Shown here one piece after another: positions 33,836 to 45,780 of a stretch of DNA of 64,000 nt (positions are counted from its first letter, which is position 1; the number at the start of each line of letters is the position of its first letter). Under the pieces are notes generated by a model that worked only from the letters and a program-made list of their open reading frames with translations, did not search any database and was not told the DNA's origin. The stretch spans positions 1,612,001 to 1,676,000 of the forward strand of contig JAQOTA010000052.1 in assembly GCA_029532415.1 (NCBI GenBank), read 5' to 3'. Both the position numbers and the translations under genes were made by a program. This stretch comes from Marasmius tenuissimus. Its lineage: Eukaryota > Basidiomycota > Agaricomycetes > Agaricales > Marasmiaceae.

Positions 33836-36082
33836 TCAGCAATGCTTTGAAGTGCCATCCTCTCGCGGACTCCGCCTCTCTAGCAGTTCATACAACTGTG
33901 GTTGATGTCGCTCTATCCTATTCATGATCTCCCTGTCCAATTCAGGTCTCCTGGCGAAAGAACGGACAATCGTTGCGCTTTCTGGAGTGGGTCGGGTATC
34001 ACCCGTCATTTCCAAGCAGAGGACCTTGAGAGCTTCGTTCAACTTGCCCATCCGACATAGGCTTTCGATGTAAGTGTTCCAGTTATGAAGGTTCATTTGG
34101 AACCGGTCCCGCGCCAATCGCCTCCTCGTCTCCTCGAGAAGATGACCCAACTTGCCAAATCCACAAGCGTCAAAGACGACGCTGACGCTGACATGGTCGA
34201 AATTCTTCGAGATGTACATCTGGTCCCAGACTCGGTACGAATCACCGTAGAGACCTAACCGTTGGTACGTGTCCATGAGTTGGTTCCAAAGGGTACAATC
34301 AGGGGAGAAGGCGGCATCCAGGGTGATGAGATCGTGTATTCGACGAGTAGCAGAGATGAGTGGTGAACGGAGGTTGTCGCACTCGGCATATCGTCGACTC
34401 TGTGTGCCCAATCTACCGAGGTACCTCAAGATGATGGCATACACATTGGACGTGACTTGGTATCCCGCCTTCCTCAGGTCGCTGACGATACTGAAATAGC
34501 GTGATATGGAGGGTACTGCGGCGCCGTTGTTGAGACATCGCCCGCAGAATGCGTCAAGAACTCGTTCGTATCCTGTCTGATCGAGAGCGCTCCGCCGTCG
34601 TAAGTATTCATTGTATGCTTCCTCCTCGTTCGGTGCGGAACGCATACGCATGACGGCCATAGATGCGTTTAGACCGTGTATCTCGATTCCCCGAGCCTTC
34701 ATATCCTCTGTCAGAGCTTTGATCGTGGACGCATAGCGTCTAGGATCCTGTGCGAGGGAGAGCCCGTGAAAGAGCTCGGTATAGATATCGAAATCTGGGC
34801 CCTCGTTGTGAGTCTCTGTGCTCAACGCCACTGGAGAGTCCATTGGGATAGCTTTGTGCAAATCGTCATAGATTTCGAGCGCTGCATCAATGACCTCGCT
34901 CGAGATGGGCGTAGAAGCGTTTCGGAACAATCCACGTATGAGAGGACCGTTCATGGGAGCGTAGGGTTGAACCCCGGCATCTCTAGCCTTGGCGTACAGG
35001 CCCTGTGCGACCTGCACTCGTCCTCTTTTACAGTTATCGGAGATTATCATGGACCACTGCGCTCTCGTTGGTTCAATGCCTAACGCCTTTGAGATGGTCT
35101 GCATGTCCTCCAGCGAACACGAGTGCCGCAAGAGCGAGTTGAAGATAACGGAGGAAGGTTTGCCCCCGTCTTTGAGGAATTCGGGATATAACTCTAGAGC
35201 CTCATGCAGGCCTCTCTTGGTCACAGCATTGGAGAATCGGGAACTCCAAAGCTTTTCGACGTTCCCGTGCGGGCTATGATGGGAACCGAGGATTTGATTG
35301 AACGTGGTGGCGATCTCGCTGGCCCATTTTGTAAGTCCCCGCGACCGGTATTCGTTGGAGATGAAAGAGAGAATGCTGGGGTCATCACCCAGCTCACGTT
35401 CTCTCATGTCCCATAGGAAGGTCGCAATGTGGGAAGGTGGTGGTGGGGATGCAGATAGTGTCCACAAACCCCGTAGAAGGAGTTTATAGGTTTCATTGGT
35501 AGGAGAACAACCTGAAGCCGACATCGAAAGGACAATATTCTGCATGTTTTTGAAAGACGTGAACTGTGGAGAAGCTTCAAGGAACATATGGTAGTGTTCG
35601 AGTGTGGGCGTGACTCCTCCTGGTTTCTCCGGCATGCTTTCGAGCCATCGAATTATTGTTAGGGGTTTCTGGCAGCGCAATAGACCACGGATAATGGCTG
35701 AGTGAGTCTCTGGGGTGGGTGGTGTATTGAAAACGTCCGTCATGTCTGCCAGTATGTCCTCGATCTGTTTCAAATCGGCTGGACGTCCTGCTGCTGCTAA
35801 TGTCTGCAACATGGACTCTAGGTAGTCTGGAGAAACCAGACGGTTGGCCTGCGGTTGCGTCGATGAAGAAGGAAGTGAAGCTTGGAGTTGGCTGGCCTCC
35901 CTGGCGAGAGCCGGATAGTACTGACTGATAACATCAAGCCTGTTACCCTTTGCAGAAATCAAGGTATCGACATAATGCTGAATCCGGGATGTTGCATTGG
36001 ATGAATTCGGCCTCGAAAAATTTCTCGAGGTAGCGCATCTAGAGGAAGAGCTAGCACGTATAAACCCAGTCCTTAGGGACAT
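33836..36082 (-). CDS. Pentatricopeptide-repeat protein, probably mitochondrial
   Basis: An intronless ORF of 748 residues from ATG at 36082. The N-terminus is Arg/Ser-rich without acids (MSLRTGFIRASSSSRCATSRNF), a typical mitochondrial presequence. The rest is repeated helical pairs of about 35 residues with PPR-like phrases: TPTLEHYHMFLEAS, SGCSPTNETYKLLLRGLW, GKPSSVIFNSLLRHSCS, AGVQPYAPMNGPLIRGLF, FSPDCTLWNQLMDTYQRLG and NLHNWNTYIESLCRMGKLNEAL. PPR proteins bind organellar RNA; the target cannot be named. The lack of introns is unusual in this window. It is divergent from the Sec61-gamma gene, with 191 bp between the two ATGs. Confidence 0.85.
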   Translation of the reverse strand: MSLRTGFIRASSSSRCATSRNFSRPNSSNATSRIQHYVDTLISAKGNRLDVISQYYPALAREASQLQASLPSSSTQPQANRLVSPDYLESMLQTLAAAGRPADLKQIEDILADMTDVFNTPPTPETHSAIIRGLLRCQKPLTIIRWLESMPEKPGGVTPTLEHYHMFLEASPQFTSFKNMQNIVLSMSASGCSPTNETYKLLLRGLWTLSASPPPPSHIATFLWDMRERELGDDPSILSFISNEYRSRGLTKWASEIATTFNQILGSHHSPHGNVEKLWSSRFSNAVTKRGLHEALELYPEFLKDGGKPSSVIFNSLLRHSCSLEDMQTISKALGIEPTRAQWSMIISDNCKRGRVQVAQGLYAKARDAGVQPYAPMNGPLIRGLFRNASTPISSEVIDAALEIYDDLHKAIPMDSPVALSTETHNEGPDFDIYTELFHGLSLAQDPRRYASTIKALTEDMKARGIEIHGLNASMAVMRMRSAPNEEEAYNEYLRRRSALDQTGYERVLDAFCGRCLNNGAAVPSISRYFSIVSDLRKAGYQVTSNVYAIILRYLGRLGTQSRRYAECDNLRSPLISATRRIHDLITLDAAFSPDCTLWNQLMDTYQRLGLYGDSYRVWDQMYISKNFDHVSVSVVFDACGFGKLGHLLEETRRRLARDRFQMNLHNWNTYIESLCRMGKLNEALKVLCLEMTGDTRPTPESATIVRSFARRPELDREIMNRIERHQPQLYELLERRSPREDGTSKHC

Positions 36083-36273
36083 TCATGCGGAAACTAAAGT
36101 GATATGAGGGTCAACAAAGCTCAAAATTACCATACAGGAGAGAACTTGCCTAATGAAATATTTCCAGGCTCGTCTCGGAGTAAGGACGTGTTGTGGACGT
36201 GGAGGTTTTCCGACAGCAGCTGCGACCACGTGTGAAATTTACTGCCAGCCAATCCCTTCCTCCTACCTCCACC

Positions 36274-36716
36274 ATGTCTGACAAAATCCGTGAATTCATA
36301 GAGATTCCCCAGCAATTCATCAGGGATGGAAACCAAGTCAGTATTGCTCTTGCATTCAGAACGAAGGAACTGTTCCTGAAGCTCTGTTTCTCTCATTTCT
36401 AGTTCATGACACGCTGCACAAAACCATCTCAGAAAGGTCACACCACTGCCAGCTGCATTTCTGTCCTCGGACTCACACGAAGCTTACAGAATTCCTGCAA
36501 ATCTGCCGGGCGGTCGCTGTTGGATTTGCTGTCATTGGGTTCATTGGGTACTTCGTCAAGCTCATCCATATACCGATGTGCGTTGCCTCCTTTTCTCCAA
36601 ACATCTATGCCTGACATCCTCTGTTCCACATAGCAACAACATTCTTGTGTACGTGCAAAACTGCTCAAATTCAAGCGATACATTGACTCATTTTAATATA
36701 CAGTGGTGGAGCATAA
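36274..36716 (+). CDS. SSS1: Sec61-gamma subunit of the ER translocon
   Basis: Five small exons give 70 residues: [21 protein letters not shown], then [46 protein letters not shown] and GGA-stop (TAA 36714-36716). All joins are GT-AG. This is the universal SecE/Sec61-gamma pattern: an amphipathic N-terminal helix lying on the cytosolic face of the ER membrane and one tail-anchored transmembrane helix that clamps Sec61-alpha. The length is exactly as expected. Confidence 0.96.
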
Positions 36717-36999
36717 TACCACTCTCCTTTACTCTCTCATTAGCCTACCCTCTCTTGTATTATCTCCGGCTGGAATCGTTCTCGGAATTGGAACTATTGG
36801 TGGCTGTCTCTCGAGTGGTCCTTAAGTCTGCACAACACAATCTTTCCGTGCTGGCAGCATTTCCTGCCTGCCTGCTAGGGGGTATGACATTAACAATGCC
36901 CATTACACTGGTGTTCTGTGCGACACCTCGGCGTGGTTGAACATAACGCTAGTTGCACTTCGACAGACGACGTCTGCGCGAGCGCTTGGGATTGGTAGA

Positions 37000-38619
37000 T
37001 CAGTGCCTATTTGTGGTTTCGGGGTGCGTTTCCAGAAGCACCATATTGCCAGAATGTCCTAACATTGTGTTGGTCAGTCGAACGACGAAGGGCTGAGGCA
37101 TAAGATCGTCCTCACGGGTTGGCTCCCAAAGATTATAACACAAAGTAAAGGAACTGGGATAACGTGAGTTTTCAGACGAACCGCCTCGTATGAGTTGTGG
37201 GCACGCACCGCCGGCTTGTGCCATATATGGCCACGATATTAAATTATTCACGACGTAAAAAATTCCACAGCTGCACGAGAACTTCCAGTCAGCTTGGCGA
37301 GACATGGAGACTATGAGAGCGCACCTGAGGATCAGGGTAGCTCCAACATTGAACAACATCAGGCGTATCAAAGAATGCCTCTCGCTCTCCCTCTTCATCA
37401 AAGGCGTGGCTTTGTCAACGGCCTTCCGGGTCCCACAAATCTGTAGAACCATCAGGCCTATTCCCGAACATCAACACTGCTGTGCCACGACGGAAGGTCA
37501 TGAAGAATGTACTTGCCTTCTACCGTAATCACCATGACGGTGACAACTATGCAAAAGATCGGCACGCTATACCGAGAGCTACGCACGAACAGTTAGGACG
37601 ATCTGCACGGAGCGTATTTGTAGAAACTTACAAGGCATCAGTCTTGACCGCACAATATAATCCAGTCCACGGCTGGGCATCGGAAGGGTTGTTGATTGTG
37701 TACTAAATCCGTTTCACCACATGATGACGACCGTCAGTGAGCTTTCATCCGAATTGGGATAGGATCGCCTTACGAGGGCCGAAGTCACCGAGAACGCCAG
37801 GAAAATCAAGTACGGGGAGATGAGCAACTAAAAAACGATATGAGATCTCGTTGACAAGAGAAAGCGCCGAGATATTATTACCCCAAGTGACCGGAGGTCG
37901 ATAATTGTCTTGAGCGGCTGTGAGCTGGGTTGCTCGAAGTTCTGCAAACTCGACCACATCTACAAATACACCCTGTCAGACGGGTTCCACGCGGCGTACT
38001 GCGAAGACAATAGCAATAACATACCTGCATGGTGGTAATCAAACCGGCGGTCGCCGCTCTAACATAATTATGTGGTGAGTAAATGCTGGCGAAGCTGCCA
38101 GACAGTTCCAAGGACCCACAGCGGAGATGCCCCAGAAATCATAGCAGATTGCACGCGACACAATAGTGGAGGAGGTCGATGGCGATTCGTGAACATCCTA
38201 CAAGAGATTATGATTTCAGAACGGTTCCGAACCCCACAGATGGTCACGGTGAGGACTCACAAGAGTGTGTATGATATGGAGTACACGATCCAAGTGATCC
38301 AGAAGTTGATTATAGTCGGAGGCCGCCGTATCCGCTTCGAGAGCGTACAGGTCAAGGTTATCAGAAGCAGTCCAACAAAGCCGAAAATATGAAGAAGGTA
38401 GAACGAGCTCGATAGAAAGGATAAGTTAGGAACCTGCCGTTGCCCTGTAGTCGAAGTGTTTGTCGTCGTGAACGTGAATTGAACCGAGCGAGACGTACGT
38501 ACCAACCATTCGAGCTGATCACAAGGGAGTCCGAGGATACCGCGAATGCAGTAAAACGCCAGCAGAAAGAAGGAAAAGGGAAAAAAGTACGGAAGACAGA
38601 AGAGCGGCATTTTATCCAT
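37000..38619 (-). CDS. Multi-pass (probably seven-helix) membrane protein, agaricomycete family
   Basis: Several exons with hydrophobic helices. The ATG at 38619 gives MDKMPLFCLPYFFPFSFFLLA. Then, after a GTTGGT...CTACAG intron, come SSFYLLHIFGFVGLLLITLTC and INFWITWIVYSISYTLL. Then LCRVQSAMISGASPLWVLG, ISPYLIFLAFSVTSALVRR, VPIFCIVVTVMVITVEG and IRLMLFNVGATLILRCALI. The NFWITWI-Y and LC-VQSAMISGASPL phrases resemble an expanded GPCR-like membrane-protein family of mushrooms with no known ligand. The cytosolic C-terminus ends LLETHPETTNRH. Some inner splice sites (37570-38060) are unresolved. Confidence 0.6.
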
Positions 38620-38808
38620 AAATTACAATAGCGACCGAGCAATAACAGCAAAGCGATGTTTTGTTGATGGTCTGTAGGTCCCCCTGAACAACCATCATCA
38701 TCATGGGGTTTGCTTGACATTCAAAACCACAGCAGGTACAGAACAAACTGGGGTTGAACATCAAAAATATCTTGGTTGATGGTACATAGATAGATTATAT
38801 GCATATAA

Positions 38809-41800
38809 TTAGTTTACCAGTAATAGACCGAAACGTGAAGGAGACTCTGCCAGATCCAAAGCAGCCGGAATGTCGCGACCTAGACTGGGCGTACCGAGAG
38901 GCAGGAATGCACTGCTCGACACTCCAGGAAGCCCAGATAACGCCGACGGGCGTGGAAGTACGGCTGCGAAAAGAATTTGAGTCCTCGCAAGATATTCAGA
39001 TATCCGCGCTGCCAATTCAATATCCGACGGGACAGCCACGTCAGGAAGAATCTAAGAAGGCAGAAAGGCGATGATAAAGATGGGAATAGTAGATTAGCGA
39101 GCGGGCGTACCTCTCCTTTGATGTCAGTCATCCATTTCTCCGTTAGTACCTGAATATCACTCCACGACGACTGAGGGTCAAACAGCTCAGCGAGCTTCTT
39201 GAGGAGCATCAGATCATGCAGGCCCTGTAGACCATCATATCTAGTGTCTTCTGCAAGTATCCGTGATATGAATAGGCAAATAGTCCGCTCGACAAGGTGG
39301 AGATGCCGGGTGATATCTCTCGAGACTCCCAGGTTCGTTATGGAATTGGCCAAGGAAAGCAAACACTCCAGCAAGTTCGGTGAGGGCGACACTGAGGACC
39401 TGAACGTTAGTCACTGCCATTGCAGCGGAGATAAGACTTACCACAGGTTTTATCCTCAAATCCAAGACGAAGAGATGACTTATATCTTGTGACATTGGCA
39501 GAGACAGTGAACTCTCTCCAGCGTTCAACCGTAGTCTCACGTATCTGAGTCCATCTTGCACGGAAACCTGAAGCTGTGTCAATAGGTCAAAGGGATGATG
39601 CACGGGATAGGTGTACCTGAAGCAATATCCCCGTCACCGGAGATGTGGGTGATGAAAGTAGAGGATGTGGCCAGCTCATCGGCGAGATCACCGACGAACA
39701 CCACAGCGTCCAGGTCTGACTCTACCGGAGGTGTTCAGCTCCGGTACCTTGTACCATTGAGAGTCCCACTCACGGCTATCGATACTCCGCTGCTCTGCTT
39801 CTGCATGCAAGATGTTGGAAAGGTTTGTGCACAAAGCCTCTGACATCGGTCGATACGTCTTAAGCAACTCTTGGATAATAGCGCTGGAACATCTGAGCTG
39901 ACGATACATGTTCAGAGAAAGACCAAACTCACCCGGATGTAAGGTCATCCTTTCCCAATACGTGATGAAGGTCATGATGTATAGTCTGAGCAGAAGCTTC
40001 GATATCTCCCAACATATCGTCCAATAACGGCGTGCGACCCAATAGCTGCTTGCTCAATGTAGATCGGTACTTTTGGAAGGACATATCAAGTGTTCCACCA
40101 CCAACAGAAGATGTGGGTAGTGGAGGTGATTGGAACAGTAATCGAATGGGCGAGGCATCTATGGGCCGTGTGTCAGGCCATGACTTGCCGGGAGATATCA
40201 ACTTTCAGTCTCACCTACAGCGATTTTCTTGTCATGTCCAAAGGACGATAACACAGACGAGAGTCGCTCCTCGAATTCTTTCCCCGCGTTCTCCAGCGTT
40301 TCACTCCACAAGTTAATTATACGCTGACGACAAACGTCGTCTATAATAGACCCCAGTCGTGTAGTCCGTTGGCCGTCTATGTCGGAAGACTGTAGCCAGG
40401 TCCTCGCGTGTATTCTGATAGCCCACACATTTTTCACGGATTGAATCTCGAGCAGCCACTTCTCGACAGCAGACCGCAGTGCTTTAGTAGCCTTTTCGAA
40501 CCAGTCTTCTACTTTCCTCTTGAGCACGTCTGGTTTCACGCGCGTAGAAGATGAGTCTAGGTCAACATAAGGCTTGTATGATCGCAGGTTTTGGGGGAGT
40601 AAAAGGAAGTGTGCAGAGGACGGGAGGGACATAAGGAGTTCCTGCGTGGAAAGTTTAAGGTCGGGGGACGTAGAAACAGCGACATCGTCGTTCTGTATAT
40701 GCCCAAGGACCTGCCTAATTAGCGACTCCTCCGCACCTCGATCTCCTAGAATCTCATGGACCGTTTTGACCGTCCTGCAGATGCAATCGAGCGCGGCAAC
40801 AATGGACTCCTTCACCTCTCTAAGAGTACGACCACCAGCCGCAGTCTTATCGGCAAGACTCACAGAACGTCTGTGGCGTCGGGATATTGTCGGGGAGGGG
40901 AGACGATTGGGGGAAGTGGTCGCTGAGAGGACAACTTCCAGAGCTTTCGAGCGTCTGTCAAAGAGGAGACCGAGTGCCTCCGTCAGCGGCTGAGACTCGA
41001 GAAGATGTAACGTCAGAAGCGTCGCGCATGTATCCTAGGCATGTCCGTCAGTCATAAACCAACAAAAATAAAGGGCCTGTGGGTCTACCTCCACCGAAGC
41101 AGTGAATTCTTGTAGCGATTGTTTAGCGCGTACGATGATTTGTTGTCGAAATGATGAAACATGTTCCCACTGCCGTTGAACAAGAGGAAATTGATCCTGG
41201 TAATGAAGTAGGCATGAGCAGGTGGGCAATAAGTGGGCTGGATGGAGCGCACCAGAACGTCTATTCCTTGACTGATCCACGTCTCCTCCTCCTGTTCGTC
41301 GTCTCGTATCAGCGCGCGATGGACCACCCTCGACAAAAGATAAAGCCAAGCTGCCGTCAAGTACTTTTTCTTCTCCATGAGCCTCCAAAGATGTTCTGGG
41401 ACGTCGAGAAGGAGCTTGACGTGTGCAGACAGGACTTGGAGAGCAGATAGATGCGAGTCTATTGGTCAAGAGATTTAGCCTTTAGTTAGCGCTTTCTGAT
41501 ATCACTACGCACCATCAGTCCCTCTAGAAGAGGTGGGCTTGGAATGTAGAGACGGTTTCTCCTGCGCTACGATTGCTGTCCGAGTTTCTTCCAATGCATC
41601 AATGACGTGTTTCGACGACTGAGCGATGGATATGATAGATGTAGAAGCTTGCAGAAGGTCCCGATACCGTTCCCTGTCCTTCCATTACACGTCTGAACCA
41701 CAATAACGTTGAGGAGAGCAGTTATATGCGTACCCAACCATCTGTCGTAGCTCTTCTTGCTTTGCATCGGCGTCATTTCTATGATAGGCAATATCCATAA

Positions 41801-42031
41801 GGTCCACATAGGTCGTATGAGGTGCTAGCAGTCACACCTGAGATTTCTCTGAATGGCCTTCACTTCAGCAACCGTATGTTTGGTGAACAAGTCATCGGGA
41901 TCTATGCCGGCTGCTGGCTGAAGAGATATTGATCCGTTGCGCTGACGTGGTGACAGAAGAGTTTCTGCAGAGTGGATACTGGAGCCGCTTTTGGATTGCG
42001 ATACAGATTGAGAGGAGGTAGAGGCGAACAT
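38809..42031 (-). CDS. COG1: Conserved oligomeric Golgi complex subunit 1
   Basis: The ATG at 42031 gives a Ser/Gln-rich start, then DPDDLFTKHTVAEVKAIQRNL, the Vps51/Cog1 N-terminal helix pattern. The next exons continue ELRQMVGERYRDLLQAS, SIISIAQSSKHVIDALEE, LLLDVPEHLWRLMEKKKYL and FPLVQRQWEHVSSFRQQII, all Cog1-like. The C-terminal half is poorly conserved helical sequence (VKESIVAALDCICRTVKTVH, then LRSAVEKWLLEIQ) and ends SRFGLLLVN at 38809. Cog1 belongs to lobe A of the COG tether for retrograde vesicles at the Golgi. There are roughly a dozen introns; not all were traced. Confidence 0.8.
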
Positions 42032-42270
42032 GGGGGAGACGCGTCAACCCGTAAATTCGTCCGTGACGTGTGAGCGGGACACATCAATGTTCACGTTCAG
42101 GCGCGATCAGACAATAGAAGGTGTGTAGCACTATGATATTCAAGTACTTTATTGTAGAGTGCTTGCTGTAAGTCCAAGCAATTATTTCGAAGAATGTAGA
42201 CACCAATATACGAGAGCGAATCAAACTTTTCAAAGGATACATGAATATGGACGCCAATCCGCATGTCTCA

Positions 42271-43588
42271 TTATGCGTCTACTTTTGCCTTCCCTATATC
42301 ACCCAGATCTGATTCCGCAGCATTACTTTTCTGATTCGACGCGGTAGATGCAACTGCGGCGGTCGGAGGTGCCCGTGGCGTTTGGGGTGCAGCCGGAGTG
42401 GAGGGCTGACCCCCAGAAGGTGATGTATTGTTCGCGAGTCGTTGATCAAGAGCTTTCAAAGCCATGGCACTGTCAAAGAACGATGACGATTAGGGTATAA
42501 GGTACAAGGGAACGAAATCAACTCACCGTCTTCGCTCGGCTTCAGCCCTGGAACTGGTTGGCAGCTGGCTGTATCCACCGTTCTCCAGGTCGGTTCCCTG
42601 GGTTGGGATGAGGTGCAAACGAGTAGCCAATTTGTGAACAAAGTTTCCGAGGATGGAAAGGACAGGGCTGAACTGCGGTCAGAGCTGCGCAAAAGGCCAC
42701 ATGATTGAAATGACTTACTGGACAAATGGCGGGAACCACGAGAGAAGTGAAAAGGTTTCGCTGCGATCACCATACGTATCCATGCCACCAACAGTGTCGC
42801 TCGTGTTCTTCTTGTAGAAACGGAGATAGATCCAGCTCACAAACCAACCGAATTGGATTATTATCCAAGGGCATTGGTATCCCAGGATGGTGAGAACGGT
42901 GGAGATGCCGAGATAGATCATTGGCAGAGTCTGTTTCGATATTAGTGGTCATGTTCTGGTCGAGACGAATGAAAGCTACCTTGACTCGCATCTTGATGAT
43001 GCCCATGAATTGAACTTGGTGTTCTGGAATGAGCTGAGTAAACGCAACCATAACACCAATCAGCAGTGACATTTGCCCCGCATATACGCTATATCTGCAC
43101 GAGTACATTAGAACGGCAGATGGAGGGAAAGAAAAATTGCGCACAGGTATGGAAGACTGTCCGTTGCCAGGTACTCCAGCCAGCTAAACCCAAAAACGAT
43201 GACATTCGAAGCTACCACCGTCACGATAATGAACTTTAGTATTTCCACACTGCCCCAAATACGTTCCAAATATCCTAAGGACGGTGGTATCGTGATGAGA
43301 GCGAAAATTAACTTTACGGGAACGAATAAGTTTTAGTGCGCGTCTCCTGATTCTGAGCAAAAGATCACTTACTCCAAGGATACTGGGCTCCAAAAGGACA
43401 GAGGTAAGGAAGGTCCAAGGTCGAAAAAGACTGGTCCTGGCAGACAAAGCCACCCAATCCGCAATGTCTACCTCCTTCCACAGGAACCATACGTGGACAA
43501 CCGAGGTGAGGATGGTTGCGAACGTGAAATACCGTGTCACAGTCGGAATGGAGGCGATGAATGTTATTGGAGACTGAAGGACTGCCAT
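42271..43588 (-). CDS. TMEM115/DUF1751 rhomboid-like Golgi membrane protein
   Basis: The ATG at 43588 gives MAVLQSPITFIASIPTVTRY, then FRPWTFLTSVLLEPSILG, which holds the PWTFLT motif of DUF1751. Further exons add YSVYAGQMSLLIGVMVAFTQ, LIPEHQVQFMGIIKMRVK, YLGISTVLTILGY and WIIIQFGWFVSWIYLRFYK, then a cytosolic Pro/Ala/Ser-rich tail. No rhomboid catalytic Ser/His is evident, as expected for TMEM115, a rhomboid-related pseudoprotease of the Golgi linked to COG-dependent retrograde traffic. Derlin-like proteins are the main alternative, but the PWTFLT-x6-E pattern and long tail favour TMEM115. It is next to COG1 and divergent from the FAM32A gene. Confidence 0.8.
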
Positions 43589-43771
43589 GGTTTCTTCGTC
43601 ACTTGAGCCGAGAGAGAGGAATAAATGGGTGACCCTCGCTGGGCTCGACCTGTTCGTCGCGGAAGGGAGGAAAGAGCTAGAAAGGCACCCACGTGGTTGT
43701 CTGATCTCAATGTTGCCTTCATCATCGCCTGTTACAGGTGTGACTGATGGTTCTCTCTTCGCTGCACCTAC

Positions 43772-44343
43772 ATGTCGGACTATGACTTTCGACCTGCAGG
43801 GTCATTGAAGCTCAAGGGAACGACCGGAGACGGCGGAGTGGTCAAGAAGTGAGTGTCATTCTTTGGTACATGATTCAAAATCTCATTCGCCTGCCCAGGA
43901 AACGCAAGAAATCCAAACACAAGGAGGACTCTGCAGAGCCGGAACGTGAACGCAAGAGGGTGAAAGAGTCTTCGACGACTGATGATGCCGATGCTACGCA
44001 GACCCCAACTGGCAGCGGCCGCAACTCGCCTGCTGCCAGTAGTAGCAAACGCAAGAAAACGGATGCCGAGAAACGTTTCGACGAAGTTCAGAAAAGACGG
44101 GTGCGTGAATATCTCTACGTTTGAATGCAACGCATGACTGAGGCTCTCTATGCAGCTGGAACAACGGGTGGCGAAACTGGCTCACAAGACGCACAAGGAT
44201 CGCGTGAATGAGTTCAACTCGCACCTTGAGTCCCTTTCCGAGCACCACGACATTCCAAAGGTGAAGCTTGAAATCAGAAATCAGAACCCAATCATGTCTA
44301 CATATCCGCTTAATCGTATTGCTTCCAGGTCGGGCCAGGATAA
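43772..44343 (+). CDS. FAM32A-like protein
   Basis: Short exons from ATG at 43772: MSDYDFRPAGSLKLKG and GGVVKKKRKKSKHK, then an acidic/Ser linker, KKTDAEKRFDEVQKRRLEQR, VNEFNSHLESLSEHHDIPK, and a last exon VGPG-stop (TAA 44341-44343). The DYDF-x2-GSLKLKG start, Lys run and DIPKVGPG end match FAM32A. In humans FAM32A enters the spliceosome active site and helps 3' splice-site use, so a nuclear splicing role is likely. The length, about 120 residues, is normal. Confidence 0.85.
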
Positions 44344-44725
44344 CATACGCTCAACTCAGTCAAAGGCTCTTCCGTTTCCTCCATTCAGCTCGTCCGGCAC
44401 GTGGAAAGGAACAAGATGGCAATTGGTGTCAAGGCTGTTGTGTTGGGGCTGTCTTCGTTTCTGTACAGTGTTTCCTGTGTAATAGATTTGTTTGGCCCCG
44501 CAGGGTTGAACGCTGAACGTCGAAATTTAACGCGGACGACCTGATATTCAAGTTATTGGCCATACCATATCGATCAGCATCACGGTAAAAATCTTGAATT
44601 GCGGTCTTTCTGGCACAACTGTGAGCCTTCCGAGGACGACCCATTCCGTCGTACTTAAGAGCGTCCCGAGAGGTCTGGGTTCCAGGATGCAATCTATGAG
44701 GGGCGGCAAAGTTCGGGACGGGATC
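44344..44725. other. Intergenic, upstream of SCO1
   Basis: About 380 bp. I see no credible gene or motif beyond the expected FAM32A 3' end and SCO1 promoter. Confidence 0.4.
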
Positions 44726-45691
44726 ATGTTGCGCGTTCGCGGTCTACTCTCATGTCGCAGCTCGCTATCGAGACTGCAGTCACATACCCAATCATCGAGT
44801 TCTATTTGTAAAGCTCAAAGACGTTGGAATAGCTCGTCTTCCTCAGAACCTCCCCGTCCACAGCGAAATGTCGTAGGAGTACGCGTTTTCCTGACCTTGG
44901 ATCGCGAAGAAATTAACTTTGACCTAGGTTTTCACACCGGCCTCTGCAGCAGTTTTCGTAGCAGTGGGCACCGGACTGTTCTTCTATTTCCGTCATGAGA
45001 AGGAGAAGGTGGCTGAACAGCGAGGTGTGTACTCATACATCTACCGCGCCTCTCGATTTTGATTTTCGATATCCTTCAGAGAAGGAGCGGTCGGCTCAGG
45101 CCTACGGAAGACCGAACGTTGGAGGTCCGTTCGCTTTGACCAAATGCACCAGCTCTAAACCGGGACCCGACGATGTAATGACGGAAAAGGATCTACTGGG
45201 CAAATGGTCGCTGGTGTATTTTGGCTTCACGAACTGTCCCGATATCTGCCCAGCAGAACTCGACAAAGTGACCGCGGTTCTCAATGAACTTAGTGCGTGT
45301 GCAGAACGCTTTCTTCGTTATCCCGTTACCAACCTATCCTCCAGAGAAAACCAATCCCGACCTTCCCATACAACCGATATTCGTCTCCGTGGACCCTGCT
45401 CGTGACACCCCCGCCCAGATTCACTTGTACCTTCAAGACTTCCATCCCGATTTCATAGGCCTCGTCGGGGATTACCAACAAACCAAGTCCATGTGCAAGG
45501 CGTATCGCGTCTACTTCTCGACGCCCCCCGACGCCGACCCCAAGGGCGACTATTTGGTCGACCATTCGATCTTCGTCTACTTGATGGATCCTCAAGGGAA
45601 ATTCCTCGAGGCATTCGGGCAATCCACCGACCAAAATACCGCGGCAGAGAAGATAAAGGAACTAATCGCGAACTGGAAACCTGTTGCATGA
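44726..45691 (+). CDS. SCO1: Sco1/SenC copper chaperone for cytochrome c oxidase
   Basis: ATG 44726 (an in-frame upstream ATG is at 44687) starts a basic presequence, MLRVRGLLSCRSSLSRLQS. After an intron comes the inner-membrane helix SAAVFVAVGTGLFFYF, then an intermembrane-space thioredoxin fold: GPFALTKC, WSLVYFGFTNCPDICPAELD with the copper-binding CPDIC, PIFVSVDPARDTPAQI and LVDHSIFVYLMD with the third copper ligand His. It delivers copper to the CuA site of Cox2. Introns lie at about 44868-44929, 45026-45080 and 45291-45345. C-terminus IANWKPVA. Confidence 0.93.
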
Positions 45692-45780
45692 GTCTCCTTC
45701 ACTTCACGAACGCGTATCGACATAGAATGTTAATGTAGCCTAAGCAATGTGCATGTCGTAGATATGTACAAAATAATGAA